This document shows positions 51,801 through 59,904 of a DNA stretch of 64,000 bases, piece after piece. Made by a program: the position numbers and the translations under genes. Where the stretch lies: assembly GCF_001761485.1 (NCBI RefSeq), contig NC_090771.1, positions 2,170,001-2,234,000 on the forward strand, written 5' to 3'. The notes below the pieces were generated by a model that saw only the letters and a list, made by a program, of their open reading frames with translations, made no database searches and had not been told where the DNA came from. The DNA comes from Yarrowia lipolytica (Eukaryota > Ascomycota > Dipodascomycetes > Dipodascales). Position 1 is the stretch's first letter. Each line of letters starts with the position of its first letter.

Positions 51801-54800
51801 AGGAGATCCAGTTATGGTTGTCACGGCCACACCCACAGCTCCCATTACTACGCAGCACTCTTTTGGCCTTTATCCTACTACTCTCACCTTCACTGGTGAG
51901 GATGGATTCCCCACGGAACAAGTTGTTGATTCCCCTTACGCGACCAAGACCGTGTTTGGTACGGTTGAAGGAGTTTCATTGTCGTTTAATGGCAACAACA
52001 TCCCTGTAGAGATTGTCACAGTGATTCCCCTGGAACCTGTAACTACTCAATATTCGTTTGGATTAGAGGCGACGAATTACACCTTCACAGGTGAGGATGG
52101 TTTGCCTACTGAGCAAGTTATCAAGGGCCCTTCAACCACCATGTCAACTCTTGGCACTTCAGCTGGAACTCTCTCGAGCTTTGGTGATGACAGTGCCCCA
52201 GTAATGATCGTGACAGCTACTCCGAAAGCGCCTGGAACTACTCAGTTCTCTTACGGCTTTTATCCCACCACCATAACTACTACAGGAGATGATGGATTCC
52301 CGACAGAGAGAGTTATCCTGGGACCTTCGTCTACCCAGACTGTCTTTGGTACTACCGAGGGAGCTGCCTTGTCTTTTGATCTTAACAACACCCCCGTGGA
52401 GATCATTACCGTGATTCCTTCTGGCCCTGTGACTACATTGACATCATACGGGATCCACGAAACTAAGTACACATTCATAGGTGAAGATGGGTTGCCCACT
52501 GTACAAGTGCTTAAAGCTCACCCATTCACAACGAAGGTGTTTGATACTATTGCCGGTACATCAATGAGTCTTGGAGATGATGGCATTTCCATGATAAATA
52601 TTACAACTATACCGACAGCTGCAGTTACGACAGACCACTCAATTGGGCTTTATCCTACCACTATGACTGTCACTGGTGAAAATGACCTCACTATAGAACG
52701 ATCACTTGACGGGGAATCAGCTACAAATACCGTAATCGGTAAAAGTGATAAGACTTCATTAAGTGATGGTCTAGACCCTCTAGCCACTGAGTCTATTAAG
52801 GACATCACTTCTGCTCCTGTTGCAACGCAATCACCTCTCGGGCCAAAAACAACCACTTCCATCGAGGATGATTTGCCCACAGAAAACGCCATCCGAACCA
52901 GCTCTTTGATCGAAATTTTTGAATCCTCGGTCGAGATGACCAACGCTTCATCAGTTTCTCCTGTGACCACTCAGTCAATCTATGGTTTGCACGCCACAAC
53001 CTTCACCACCACGGGGGAAGATGGATCTCCTACTGAAAGAGTCACTCTTGGACCTTCAGCCACCAAGACTGTATTTGGTACCGCCGAAGGAACTGAATTA
53101 GTGGTAGGCGATGACAACCTTCCTACTGCGGTCATCATTGAAATTCCTTCGGGACCAGTTACTAACCAGTCTACATTTGGATTTGATTCTACTACCTACA
53201 TCCAGACTGGAGACGATGGGTTGCTCACCGAACATGTGACACAAGCTCCTTCTGCTGCTCAGACAATAAATGGAAATGTGGAAGGCTCAACGCTGGAGTT
53301 TAGCGAAGACGGACTGTCCACAAAGCTGGTTACTGTGCTCCCCTCTGGAGCAGTGGCTTCCAAGACGCCGTACGATATTGAGGCTACTACTTTGACAGAG
53401 CCAGGCCAAGACGGCCTTGCAACTGAACATGTGATTCAGGGGTCTTACTCTACGAGTTCCATCGTTGGTACAGCCGAAGGTACTCTTTTGACCCTTGGGG
53501 CCGACAGTCTACCAATTTCAATTGTCACGGCAACAACTGTCCCTGTTATTCTCCACAGCACACCCGAGCTGGTATCCACGTCTACTTCCTCTGCAAATGC
53601 TAAAGATTTAACAACCGAGAATGCTGCTAATACAGCTGTTGAATTTGCTAATAACACCTTACCAGCCGGGGCTGATGGTACCTCAAGTGTAGACAGCACT
53701 CAGTCCCCCGATAATGGTTCACTTGAATCTACTCTTGATATCCATTCCACTACAGCTACTGAAATCGTGGAGCATGGCATTCCCACAAGTGTTGTCTCAT
53801 CTGGTGCTACTATGATTGGTGATGTAGCAAACGAGTCTACTTCAAAAGATACAGCTCCCATATGGGTAGTAAGTGAAGCTTCCGTGGCTACAGAAAGCTC
53901 AACTGACGTTGTCTCTCACTTATCGTTTCTTGAGGCTAGCAAGACTACTACTATGGTACACACACAGACAATGAAGCCTGACATTGTCTTCTTTTCCAAC
54001 TCTACCCCCATTGAAGTGGCTGCTTTCGACACCTCTTCTACTCACCATTCTGTCGCAAGTAACGCTGTTCCGTCGGTTCCCACGTCAGTGGAAGTCAGGT
54101 CGTCAACCTTCACAGAAGTCCAGACGATTGTTATTCCTGTATCCGAGACATCCATTGAGACTTCAATTATCTCTGGACCCGAGACTTCCATTATCGCTGT
54201 GTCCAAGGAGACTTCGATTGTCTCTGTACCCGACAAAACTTCGATTGTCTCTGTACTTGAGTCTGCAGTTGTCTCTGTACTCGAGACATCCATTATTTCA
54301 GCTTCTGGGTCCAGCACCATTACAGCCACAGCCTCCACTTCTGCTTTGCCTATGACTTCCTACTCTGAGTCTTCTACCTTACTCGGCACACCGTCTCATG
54401 GGAATATCAAGCCAGAGTCATCCAGACTGGCTGATACCGATTCGGAGGAAGATAATACCTCCACATACACCCCTGGCATCTCAACGCCTACTCTATCTAC
54501 TCCTGGGTCTAACTTCACAGTTGATGACTTGCTTAAAAAGCCCCAGGGCTCTACTTCTGAGCCTACTAGACAAATCAGCAACAATGACGAGGTAACTAAT
54601 GGTGCCATTATTTCTAGTGCAAACACTTCTCCTGTACATTTGCCTAGCACCACTAGTGTCTCCTTCGACGCTGCTACCCCCAGCCAAGTTGCACCGCCTG
54701 TAGAGGGCTATCCTAAACCTATGCAAGCTAACGGTGGGTCTTCCCATTCGATACCCTTCACAGGACTACTCACTACAGCTATTTTCTTTATTCTTTTCTG

Positions 54801-54807
54801 GATCTGA
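45862..54807 (+). CDS. Giant secreted repeat protein, CFEM-like domain, probable GPI anchor (adhesin/wall type)
   Basis: 2981 codons without an intron. Residues 1-20 form a signal peptide (MVNLQYFAVALVLLSSQTEA). A Ser/Thr stretch is followed by a ten-cysteine domain at 85-159. Its core spacing C-x3-C-x9-C-x5-C-x-C-x12-C-x2-C (Cys99 to Cys137) resembles fungal CFEM domains. From about residue 205 the protein is built of roughly 65-residue repeats with motifs GPVTTQ, TFTGEDGLPTEQV, GPS.TKSVLGT and IVTATP. Twenty-five units at 47749-52620 alternate strictly between two types. Later units decay into a Ser/Thr-rich stalk (about 2560-2950) with ETSI repeats. The end ANGGSSHSIPFTG then a hydrophobic LLTTAIFFILFWI fits GPI attachment and wall cross-linking. 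Abundant Thr/Ser suggests heavy O-mannosylation. Likely role: adhesion or surface coat; inferred from architecture, not family identity. Confidence 0.9.
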   Translation: MVNLQYFAVALVLLSSQTEAQGILDFFGFHRPSTSSKQAGLTSSTTSTPSYLTVYTTTTTETLTSTIASVNTVEQTVYERVIVDCDTYKPPVAEGLIQCFFDCSSLAIELTACLGSKSCMCPTARRRHKQVDTCLSCGAINWAIGQALKGCDLPPLPQCATLVTSKLTSYKTNYLTSYVTTTHPVTATSSLPISTSTVQGAIAGTLDYIGDDGFLRQRVTVVPEDPLPNNGVSLGSDGLPSYGTPVTTVTVVGDKAGTVTYVGDEDGIPTARVTVTPVLTLLTTGEVTGKGVTFDSDRLPILVVTETQIIEASVMGPIAGTTTEVGSNGIGTVIVTTVPTNPVGTTTVAGPSAGKETFKGADGLPYVRDTIIPAKTVTYVATESFNSTVIGSDGIATAYEIIGPQSTVYTTGTLNGRDIVFGTDGWPVIIVTIDPPVITETAYGLDEGLITFVGDDGLATARTTAKPTTTLTTWATVETIGVASGKDGQPVVMIYNTPTGPVATKTTYGLTSGIETSTGEDGLPTLMTTMPPKSTSTVLGPIVGTEVTLDGNGDPVKIVTATPTGPVTTQFDVGLQANTYTFTGDDGLPTERVVSAPTVTDYVLGPIAGVSLIIGDDGDATARYTTTPEGPVTTLSSFGLEATTFTTTGDDGLPTEQVILGPSLTKSVLGTVAGTTLSFEDDGAPVMVVTATPTAPVTTQFSYGLYPTTITITGEDGFPTERVVVGPSATQTVYGTVEGAALSFDANDFPIEVITVTPSGPVTTQSSFGLMATTYTFTGEDGLPTEQAVEGPSSTELILGAVEGTSLSFRDDGTPIMIVTATPSAPVTTQHSFGLYPTTLIVTGEDGFPTERVVDGPSATKTVFGTVEGVSLSFEGNDFPVEVITITPSGPVVTQSSFGLQATTFTFTGNDGLPTEQVVQGPSFTKSVLGTVEGTMLSFFNESLPIMIITATPTAPVTTQHSYGFYPTTFTVTGEDGFPTERVADGPSAIKTVFGTVEGTALSFVGEDFPVEIITVIPSGPVTTMSSFGLTATTYIFTGEDGLPTEQVIEGPSLTKSILGTVAGTALSFGDDGNPVMIVTATPTAPVTTQISYGFQPTTFTTTGDDGFPTERVVLGPSATHTVFGTIGGTSLLVLDEFPIEIITVVPTGPVTTQSSFGFQGITYTLTGEDGLPTEQVVLGPSATTSVLGTAAGSALSFGEDHLPILIVTETPTGPVTTQFSYGSYPTTITTIGADGFPTERVVKGPSATQTIYGTVEGTSISFDGDDFPVEIITVIPTGPVTTLSSFGLQGTTYTFIGDDGLPTEQIIQGPSFTRTVLGTVPGTNMSLAAGSIPIMVITATPTAPVTTQISYGLHSTTFTITGEDGFPTERVVKGPSATQTVFGAVEGTALSFDGEEFLVEIVTVTPSAPVATQSSFGLNGTTFIFTGDDGLPTEQVIRGPSFTKSVLGTAAGTSLSFGEEGVPMMIITATPTAPVTTQLSYGLNSTTFIVTGEDGFPTEKIVEGPYATKTVFGTVEGISLSMVDNEFPVKIITVVPSGPVSTQSSFGLQGTTYTFTGEDGLPTEKVVLGPSSTKSVFGTNAGTMLSIGDDGIPVLVVTAMPTAAVTTQHTFGLYPTTFVTTGEDGYPTEHVVLGPSATQTVYGTVEGTSIALDKDFPIEIITVTPSGPVTTQSSFGLNGTTYTVTGEDGLPTEQVVKGPSSTTSLLGTAAGTVLSFGDDDFPIMIVTATPTGPVNTQFSYGLYPTTITTIGKDGFPTERVVKGPSSTQTVYGTVEGTAISFIDDNFPVEIITVIPSTPVTSQSSFGLQATVYTFTGKDGLPTEQIVNGPSFTKSVFGTVPGTELSLAAGSIPVMIVTASPTEPVTTQYSYGLFPTTSVITGGDGYPTEVIVLGPSATRSILGTVEGTALSYDSNGFPVEVITATPSAPVATQFSYGLQATTFNFTGEDGLPTEQVIQGPSSTTSVLGTIVGTALSFREEGDPVMVVTATPTAPITTQHSFGLYPTTLTFTGEDGFPTEQVVDSPYATKTVFGTVEGVSLSFNGNNIPVEIVTVIPLEPVTTQYSFGLEATNYTFTGEDGLPTEQVIKGPSTTMSTLGTSAGTLSSFGDDSAPVMIVTATPKAPGTTQFSYGFYPTTITTTGDDGFPTERVILGPSSTQTVFGTTEGAALSFDLNNTPVEIITVIPSGPVTTLTSYGIHETKYTFIGEDGLPTVQVLKAHPFTTKVFDTIAGTSMSLGDDGISMINITTIPTAAVTTDHSIGLYPTTMTVTGENDLTIERSLDGESATNTVIGKSDKTSLSDGLDPLATESIKDITSAPVATQSPLGPKTTTSIEDDLPTENAIRTSSLIEIFESSVEMTNASSVSPVTTQSIYGLHATTFTTTGEDGSPTERVTLGPSATKTVFGTAEGTELVVGDDNLPTAVIIEIPSGPVTNQSTFGFDSTTYIQTGDDGLLTEHVTQAPSAAQTINGNVEGSTLEFSEDGLSTKLVTVLPSGAVASKTPYDIEATTLTEPGQDGLATEHVIQGSYSTSSIVGTAEGTLLTLGADSLPISIVTATTVPVILHSTPELVSTSTSSANAKDLTTENAANTAVEFANNTLPAGADGTSSVDSTQSPDNGSLESTLDIHSTTATEIVEHGIPTSVVSSGATMIGDVANESTSKDTAPIWVVSEASVATESSTDVVSHLSFLEASKTTTMVHTQTMKPDIVFFSNSTPIEVAAFDTSSTHHSVASNAVPSVPTSVEVRSSTFTEVQTIVIPVSETSIETSIISGPETSIIAVSKETSIVSVPDKTSIVSVLESAVVSVLETSIISASGSSTITATASTSALPMTSYSESSTLLGTPSHGNIKPESSRLADTDSEEDNTSTYTPGISTPTLSTPGSNFTVDDLLKKPQGSTSEPTRQISNNDEVTNGAIISSANTSPVHLPSTTSVSFDAATPSQVAPPVEGYPKPMQANGGSSHSIPFTGLLTTAIFFILFWI
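47749..52620 (+). repeat. Coding array of 25 alternating ~195-bp repeats
   Basis: Each unit encodes about 65 residues and carries one (E/D)DG(L/F/Y)PT motif. Type A units read SSFGL...DGLPTEQV...GPS.TKSVLGT...MIVTATP. Type B units read SYGLYPTT...DGFPTERV...GPSATQTVYGTVEG...FPVEIITV. The L and F/Y versions alternate without exception over 25 units, so the true unit of duplication is about 390 bp. Degenerate relatives extend the array on both sides (about 46480-53520). Confidence 0.9.
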
Positions 54808-54978
54808 GTCTTGTGATGAACTAGTATCCATAAATGTTTTATGTTAATTTGTTCACTTGTATTTGTACTGTAGATGGTGTTTATTGGAACATTCTCGTTG
54901 AAAATGCTTAGAGTAAAAATGTGATGTCTATTGTAATGTCTATGTAATATACTGTACGTACCTTCAGGGAAATACCGT

Positions 54979-55905
54979 TTAAGAGGGGGGAGTAGATATT
55001 CTGGCACCCTCCAGTGTCAGTCGCTCCTTATTAATGTCCCACCACCACTTGAAAGTTCCAGTAGTGTCCTCGTATTCATCTTCTTCGACCTCCCACGGCT
55101 TGGGAGTGATGATGTAGTGAATGTTCTTGATGACAGAGTCGTCCCACAGCTCCTTGTGGAACACTCTGAGAGTTTTCAGAGCATTGTATCGGTAGCTCAG
55201 GCCGATCCAGCGGTCCTTGAACACGTCTGACAGAAGTGACTGGTCAGCAAAGTCGTACTCTCCTGTTGCAGGTGCAGAAACAGCGTCGATGATCTTGTCA
55301 TAGAGCTCGGGATCAGGTTTGACCACCTGCAGGCCACCATTGCAGATTCCTAGGCCAAGATTGCAGCTCTGGAAAAGCGGGTTCTTCAGGTCGTCAGACT
55401 TGGAGATGTTAGTGAAGGCACAGTTTTCCCGAATCCAGTCCTTGGGATAGTGTGGCTTGTTGTAAGGATTGCAAGTGCAGGCATGAGATGCAGCAAAAGC
55501 CCACGTGGAACCATTGCCGTTACTCTCACCAACAGGAAGGTCGAAAAGCTCGTCCATGTTTTGGACAACAACCATATCCGAATCCAATTGGACAACCTTG
55601 TCATATTCGAAAAGTGAGAATGGCTGTAGCTTACTCCAGCAGTCGTAGAATCTCACGTCCTGCGAGTAGTCCTTGGATTTGGCAGGAATTAGGTACTCCA
55701 CGTGTTTTGACGGGATTCCTCGCTCGGCCAATGCATCATGGCCCTCCTTTTCAAAGGAGTCAGTATAGAGAGCAATGAGTCGATATTGCGAGCCCACTCG
55801 TTTCAAAGAGTAGTCTAGCGTCAATAGACCATCCAGGTATTTGGTGTTGGTAATCAGGGTGGTCCAGACCCGCTCCTTGTCGTTGTGGGGAGCAATCTCA
55901 GGCAT
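54979..55905 (-). CDS. Glycosyltransferase family 8 protein (glycogenin/galactinol-synthase-like)
   Basis: Retaining GT-A glycosyltransferase, 308 aa from the chosen start. Visible signature: WTTLITNTKYLDGLLTLDYS at the N terminus, YDKVVQLDSDMVVVQNMDEL with the metal-binding DSD at 108-110, an ICNGGLQVVKPDPELYD block, and DQSLLSDVFKDRW, which are standard GT8 elements. There is no signal peptide or membrane segment, so it is probably cytosolic. GT8 enzymes use UDP-Glc or UDP-Gal; the acceptor cannot be told. A run of Cys (SHACTCNPYNK) is unusual. Start: ATG at 55905 (CCAAGATGCCTGAG), directly before the domain; an in-frame ATG at 55974 would add 23 residues. Tail-to-tail with the giant wall-protein gene. 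Confidence 0.85.
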   Translation of the reverse strand: MPEIAPHNDKERVWTTLITNTKYLDGLLTLDYSLKRVGSQYRLIALYTDSFEKEGHDALAERGIPSKHVEYLIPAKSKDYSQDVRFYDCWSKLQPFSLFEYDKVVQLDSDMVVVQNMDELFDLPVGESNGNGSTWAFAASHACTCNPYNKPHYPKDWIRENCAFTNISKSDDLKNPLFQSCNLGLGICNGGLQVVKPDPELYDKIIDAVSAPATGEYDFADQSLLSDVFKDRWIGLSYRYNALKTLRVFHKELWDDSVIKNIHYIITPKPWEVEEDEYEDTTGTFKWWWDINKERLTLEGARISTPPS

Positions 55906-56599
55906 CTTGGACTGGTGGAGGTGTTGGTCTAAGTCGAAGTCGGGAGATAAGAGCGCCCGAGAGCTATTATGCATGATCAATGTGGAAGTGATGTGCGCTG
56001 CTTTAACTGTAAGCAACCGAGAAGAACCCTGGAAGAAGCCGGGGGTAAAGTTTGGTGTTTAACTGGAACACGTTCGAAGAGGTTGCCACGGCTCGTCTAC
56101 TCGCGTAGTCCAGGAAATGTGGCCTTATATGTACTTCCCGGCTGGCCTCCACACAATGACTCAATTTAGCCGCGTGTGCGAGCTTATCCGAAGCGATGGG
56201 CTTGACAGGTCCACGGAAGGGCACTAAAAAATCCACAGACTCTAGTCCTTGTAGCGTTAATAATTGGTAATATATGCCCAATTTAGTTTGGAGTCGGGCC
56301 TTTGTACTGACATTGCCGAGAGCAACACAAAAGCAAAAGGTTGTACAAGAAACTGATACTTGTTCTTGTACTTGTAGTGGATTGCTCTCTTAGAAACATT
56401 TCCCGTCATACAGTACATGTGGACGTGCATTGCATCATGCATGCTCATATATTTATGCATGATATGTAATTGAATTCTGGGAGGTGTGGCTGGGGGGATT
56501 CGAACTCACGCATGGTGAGCAGACACCCAACACCAAGAGCGACAGGCTCAACCCCCAGATTCACGTGATAGAACGTGCAAGTCACAATCACACAACATA
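55906..56599. other. Divergent intergenic region GT8 / GET5 with a tRNA-like relic
   Basis: No protein gene. Contains the tRNA-like element at 56490-56558, CATG-rich DNA at about 56418-56465 and a TTGTACTTGTAG word near 56366. Confidence 0.5.
56490..56558 (-). pseudogene. Degenerate tRNA-like element
   Basis: Read on the minus strand: 7-bp acceptor-like arms CTGGGGG/CCCCCAG at the two ends, a GAGC/GCTC D-stem-like pair, a TGGTG/CACCA anticodon-stem-like pair with a 13-nt loop beginning TTGGGT, and a B-box match AGTTCGAATCC. The T-stem cannot form a normal 5-bp helix without using acceptor bases, and no T run follows closely. I read it as a decayed tRNA gene or a lone TFIIIC-type site, not a working tRNA. 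Confidence 0.4.
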
Positions 56600-57070
56600 A
56601 TGGCATCTGAAACGACATTCGCAAGAGCTTTTGTCTCTCTACTCGACCCCTCTTCGCTGCTTGCCACCGATTATGTCAAGGACAAGGCTCAGCTCGACAA
56701 GAAGCCCCTGGTGGCAATGCCCAAGATGCCCGAGGCCAAGAAGAAGACTGGTGTGTCTGGTAGTGGACTGGTGAACATTCCCATCGAGGAGAAGACCGCC
56801 CAAGCCGACGTTGTGGCCGAAACTATTGAGATCACCATTAAAACTCTTAAGGCACCAAAGCTCATGATCACCCTCTCTGCCCCCAGTGACGATTCGATCT
56901 TCAACGTCAAGCAGTTGGTAGTGAAGCAGGCCGCCGAGCAAGGTGTCACAACGACCGCCGACAGTGTCAAACTGCTTATTAAGGGCAAGGTTGTCCCCGA
57001 CTCCAAGATTCTGGGCGATGTTGCTGTTGACGGCAAGGTGGCCTTCATTGGTACCATCACCGAGGCCTAG
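56600..57070 (+). CDS. GET5: Get5/Mdy2-like ubiquitin-like protein of the GET pathway
   Basis: In yeast, Get5 bridges Get4 and the chaperone Sgt2, passing newly made tail-anchored proteins to Get3 for insertion in the ER. The 156-aa product has a short N-terminal Get4-binding-like region (about 1-45: FARAFVSLLDPSSLLATDYV, then KPLVAMPKMP). After a Gly/Ser linker a ubiquitin-like domain spans about 76-153 (ITIKTLKAPKLMITLSAPSD, VKLLIKGKVVPDSKIL). Layout and the LKGKV-type motif match yeast Get5. The protein stops right after the ubiquitin-like fold, so the small C-terminal homodimerisation domain of yeast Get5 (212 aa) is absent; animal UBL4A has a different C-terminal part. The start at 56600 is the first ATG and lies 41 bases from the tRNA-like element. 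Confidence 0.8.
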   Translation: MASETTFARAFVSLLDPSSLLATDYVKDKAQLDKKPLVAMPKMPEAKKKTGVSGSGLVNIPIEEKTAQADVVAETIEITIKTLKAPKLMITLSAPSDDSIFNVKQLVVKQAAEQGVTTTADSVKLLIKGKVVPDSKILGDVAVDGKVAFIGTITEA

Positions 57071-57624
57071 GAGATATGTGGCACAGAAGATAATAGTTGA
57101 TGCATTGTTTATGAGGAAAGCAAGGGTGGGACATGGTAGTAGTACTGTGGTTGAGCAATTGATATCCTCTACAAGTATTTTGAGAGTAGTCATAAATACG
57201 GAAGGTGGCGACAACGACTAATGCCCGCGGGACGTAATTGAAGTAGAGCCCGTGTAGTGGGTGGGGATCAGGGAAAGGTAACAGAAAAGATCCTATTGTC
57301 AATATCACTGTCAAAACCATCTATCTGAGCTGTCCTCACTTGCTCAATTTCAGTTTCCAATCCGAGATCTGCATGGCTTGAATTTCACGCGATGACCTGT
57401 ATTTGTGGAGTAGATATCCTGAGGCAATAAAGCAGGTTTGCCATTTTGATGACATCAATCCCTTAACTATAGTATTATTCTTCGATTAAAACACGAACCT
57501 CTCTCTACAATGCCTGTACTGCCACCTCCCTAGCAACGCCACTCATGCATGCACATCTTAGTTTAGATCATATTGTCCTCCACGATACAGGTACAGTACA
57601 TACTATACTCTACAAGTACAGATC
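57071..57624. other. Intergenic GET5 / UBP14
   Basis: No gene is seen. A GTACAGTACATAC and ACAAGTACAG cluster at 57590-57620 directly precedes the UBP14 ATG. Confidence 0.5.
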
Positions 57625-59904
57625 ATGGATCCATACACCGAAGCCGCCATCAATTTACAGCCTCCCAACGGCAGACCCGTGCACAAGGACGATTGTGCAT
57701 ACTCCTTCGACACTCCCGATCTTCAAGGCGGACTCGATGTCTGTCTCAGCTGTTTCCAAGCCTCTTCAGCCCACGCCAACCAGGACTACACAAAGCTCCA
57801 TTTCGATAACACTGGCCATTCGTACTTTGCAACCGTGCACAAGAAGCGCAAGGCCAAGGCTCGATCCGACGAGAATGCGCCCAAACGTTTGGCCATTGAG
57901 GCCCACAAGGAGGAGGATGACTGGGACACTCAGTGGGGAGTCAAGCTGGTGACGGCTGTGGGCTCGGAGAAGCTGGACGAGACCCGAGAGCCTTTCCCGG
58001 AACTTCTGGCTGCGGTGGAGAATGCCGAATCGTTTGCTGCTCGTTCGGAGGTTGCTGCCTGGGAGAACGAGATCGTTTCCTGTGAACACACCCGCAACCT
58101 GAATCAGTCTGCCGCACCTGATCTTAATTTCTCTGCTCCCCATTGCGCCCAGTGCGATCTCAAGGAGAACTTGTGGCTGTGCCTGGATTGTGGAGCAATT
58201 GGATGTGGACGAGCACAATTTGGAGGAGTGGCTGGAAACACCCATGCTCTGGCCCACTCCGAGACCACTGGCCATGGAGTGGCTGTCAAGCTTGGATCCA
58301 TCACAGCCCACTCTGCCGACGTCTACTGCTACATTTGTAACGACGAACGGCAGGATCCTGAGCTCCGAAAGCACCTGTCCCATTTCGGAATCCAGATTGA
58401 CGACCTTCAAAAGACAGAAAAATCTATGACGGAGCTCCAAATTGAACAGAATTACACGTGGCAGTTCTCCATGGAGAATGAGTCCGGTGAGATCAAGCCT
58501 GTGTTTGGACCTGGACTTACAGGCATGAACAACCTCGGAAACTCGTGCTACCTCAATTCGGCCATGCAAGTGATATTCTCTCTACCCGCGTTCCAGAAGC
58601 AGTTCAACGTGCCTCAGCAGTTCATTGCTGACCCTATTAACTCTCATGTGACACAGTTTAGAAAACTGGCCGACGGTCTGTTGTCTGGACGGTACGCCGT
58701 GCCTGATGTTTACGATGACTCAGAGGTGTCGTATCAGAGGGGTATCCGACCTTTCGCATTGAAGACTCTGCTGGGTAAGGGCCACCCCGAATTCTCTACC
58801 AACCGACAGCAGGATGCCTTTGAGTTCTGGGCTCATGTGACGGACATTATTGACAACAAGATTGAAGGAGGTAGAGCCCTGACTGATATCTTCCGATTCC
58901 AGACCGAAAAGCGACTCCAGTGCCTTTCTTGTAACAAGGTGCGGTACACCAAGGAAGCCCAGGAAAACCTCAGCGTGCCAGTTCCCATAAGAGAGAAGGG
59001 AGAGCAGGATGGAAAGACCGTTTACGAAGACGTGGAACTGTCTGAATGCCTTATTAAATACACTGGAGCCCAGACCACCGATTACTCGTGCAAATGTGGT
59101 GGCAAGGAGGCCTCTGTGTCCAACAAGTTTGCATCTCTGCCTGATGTTCTTGTTCTGAATTCAACCAGGTTCCAGATCAAGAATTGGGTGCCCATGAAGG
59201 TCGATGTCAATCTCAATGTCGACGAGAACCTCAATCTAGACGATTACATTTCGCCTGGTAAGCAGGACAACGAGGAGGAGCTTCCCGAAGACGAGGCAGG
59301 CGAGGGAAACTCGTCTGGATGGACCGCTAATGAGACAGCAGTCGAGATTCTTTCGGCAATGGGATTCCCTACTGTTCGATGTGAGAAGGCTCTTTACCAT
59401 ACCGGTAACTCCGATCCCGATGCTGCCATGAACTGGCTGTTTTCGCACATGGAGGATGCGGATATCGACGAACCTTTGGTTATCGACTCCTCTGTTCCTA
59501 GCAGTGGCTCCACCGACAACTCTGCTGCCATAGCTCAGGTTGCAGAGATGGGTTTCACTCCCAACCAAGCCAGAAAGGCCCTTCGAGAGTGTTCAGGAAA
59601 CGTGGAGATGGCTGTAGCTTGGCTTTTTGAGAATCCTGCAGACGAGGGAGAGGAGGAATCTGCAGCTGTCGCAACCGAGGTAGCCTCGTCTGGTCCTGTT
59701 GGTTATACTGAGAAGCCACACAATTACGAGCTGACAGGCATCATCTGCCACAAGGGTACTTCTGTTCACGCTGGTCACTACGTTGCTTACGTGAAGAAAG
59801 ATGGAAAATGGATCCTTTTCAACGATGAGAAGGTGGTTTCTTCCTCTGTTGAAGACATGAAGAAGCTGGCATACGTCTATGTGTTCCAGCGAGTTAGTGC
59901 ATAA
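57625..59904 (+). CDS. UBP14: Ubiquitin-specific protease Ubp14 (USP5/isopeptidase T)
   Basis: Disassembles free, unanchored polyubiquitin chains and so protects the proteasome. The 759-aa product has every domain of the family: an N-terminal variant zinc finger (Cys24, Cys40, Cys43 region) and the ZnF-UBP at about 153-240 (CEHTRNL, CAQCDLKENLWLCLDCGAIG, HALAHSETTGHGVAV), which grips the free C-terminal Gly-Gly of ubiquitin. The catalytic Cys308 box is NNLGNSCYLNSAMQ. Two UBA domains are inserted in the catalytic core near 567-615 (MGFPTVRCEKALYHTGN) and 632-675 (MGFTPNQARKALRECSGNVE). The His box is HAGHYVAYVKKDGKW with His718. Length matches yeast Ubp14 (781). All catalytic residues are present. 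Same strand as GET5, 0.55 kb downstream. Confidence 0.95.
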   Translation: MDPYTEAAINLQPPNGRPVHKDDCAYSFDTPDLQGGLDVCLSCFQASSAHANQDYTKLHFDNTGHSYFATVHKKRKAKARSDENAPKRLAIEAHKEEDDWDTQWGVKLVTAVGSEKLDETREPFPELLAAVENAESFAARSEVAAWENEIVSCEHTRNLNQSAAPDLNFSAPHCAQCDLKENLWLCLDCGAIGCGRAQFGGVAGNTHALAHSETTGHGVAVKLGSITAHSADVYCYICNDERQDPELRKHLSHFGIQIDDLQKTEKSMTELQIEQNYTWQFSMENESGEIKPVFGPGLTGMNNLGNSCYLNSAMQVIFSLPAFQKQFNVPQQFIADPINSHVTQFRKLADGLLSGRYAVPDVYDDSEVSYQRGIRPFALKTLLGKGHPEFSTNRQQDAFEFWAHVTDIIDNKIEGGRALTDIFRFQTEKRLQCLSCNKVRYTKEAQENLSVPVPIREKGEQDGKTVYEDVELSECLIKYTGAQTTDYSCKCGGKEASVSNKFASLPDVLVLNSTRFQIKNWVPMKVDVNLNVDENLNLDDYISPGKQDNEEELPEDEAGEGNSSGWTANETAVEILSAMGFPTVRCEKALYHTGNSDPDAAMNWLFSHMEDADIDEPLVIDSSVPSSGSTDNSAAIAQVAEMGFTPNQARKALRECSGNVEMAVAWLFENPADEGEEESAAVATEVASSGPVGYTEKPHNYELTGIICHKGTSVHAGHYVAYVKKDGKWILFNDEKVVSSSVEDMKKLAYVYVFQRVSA

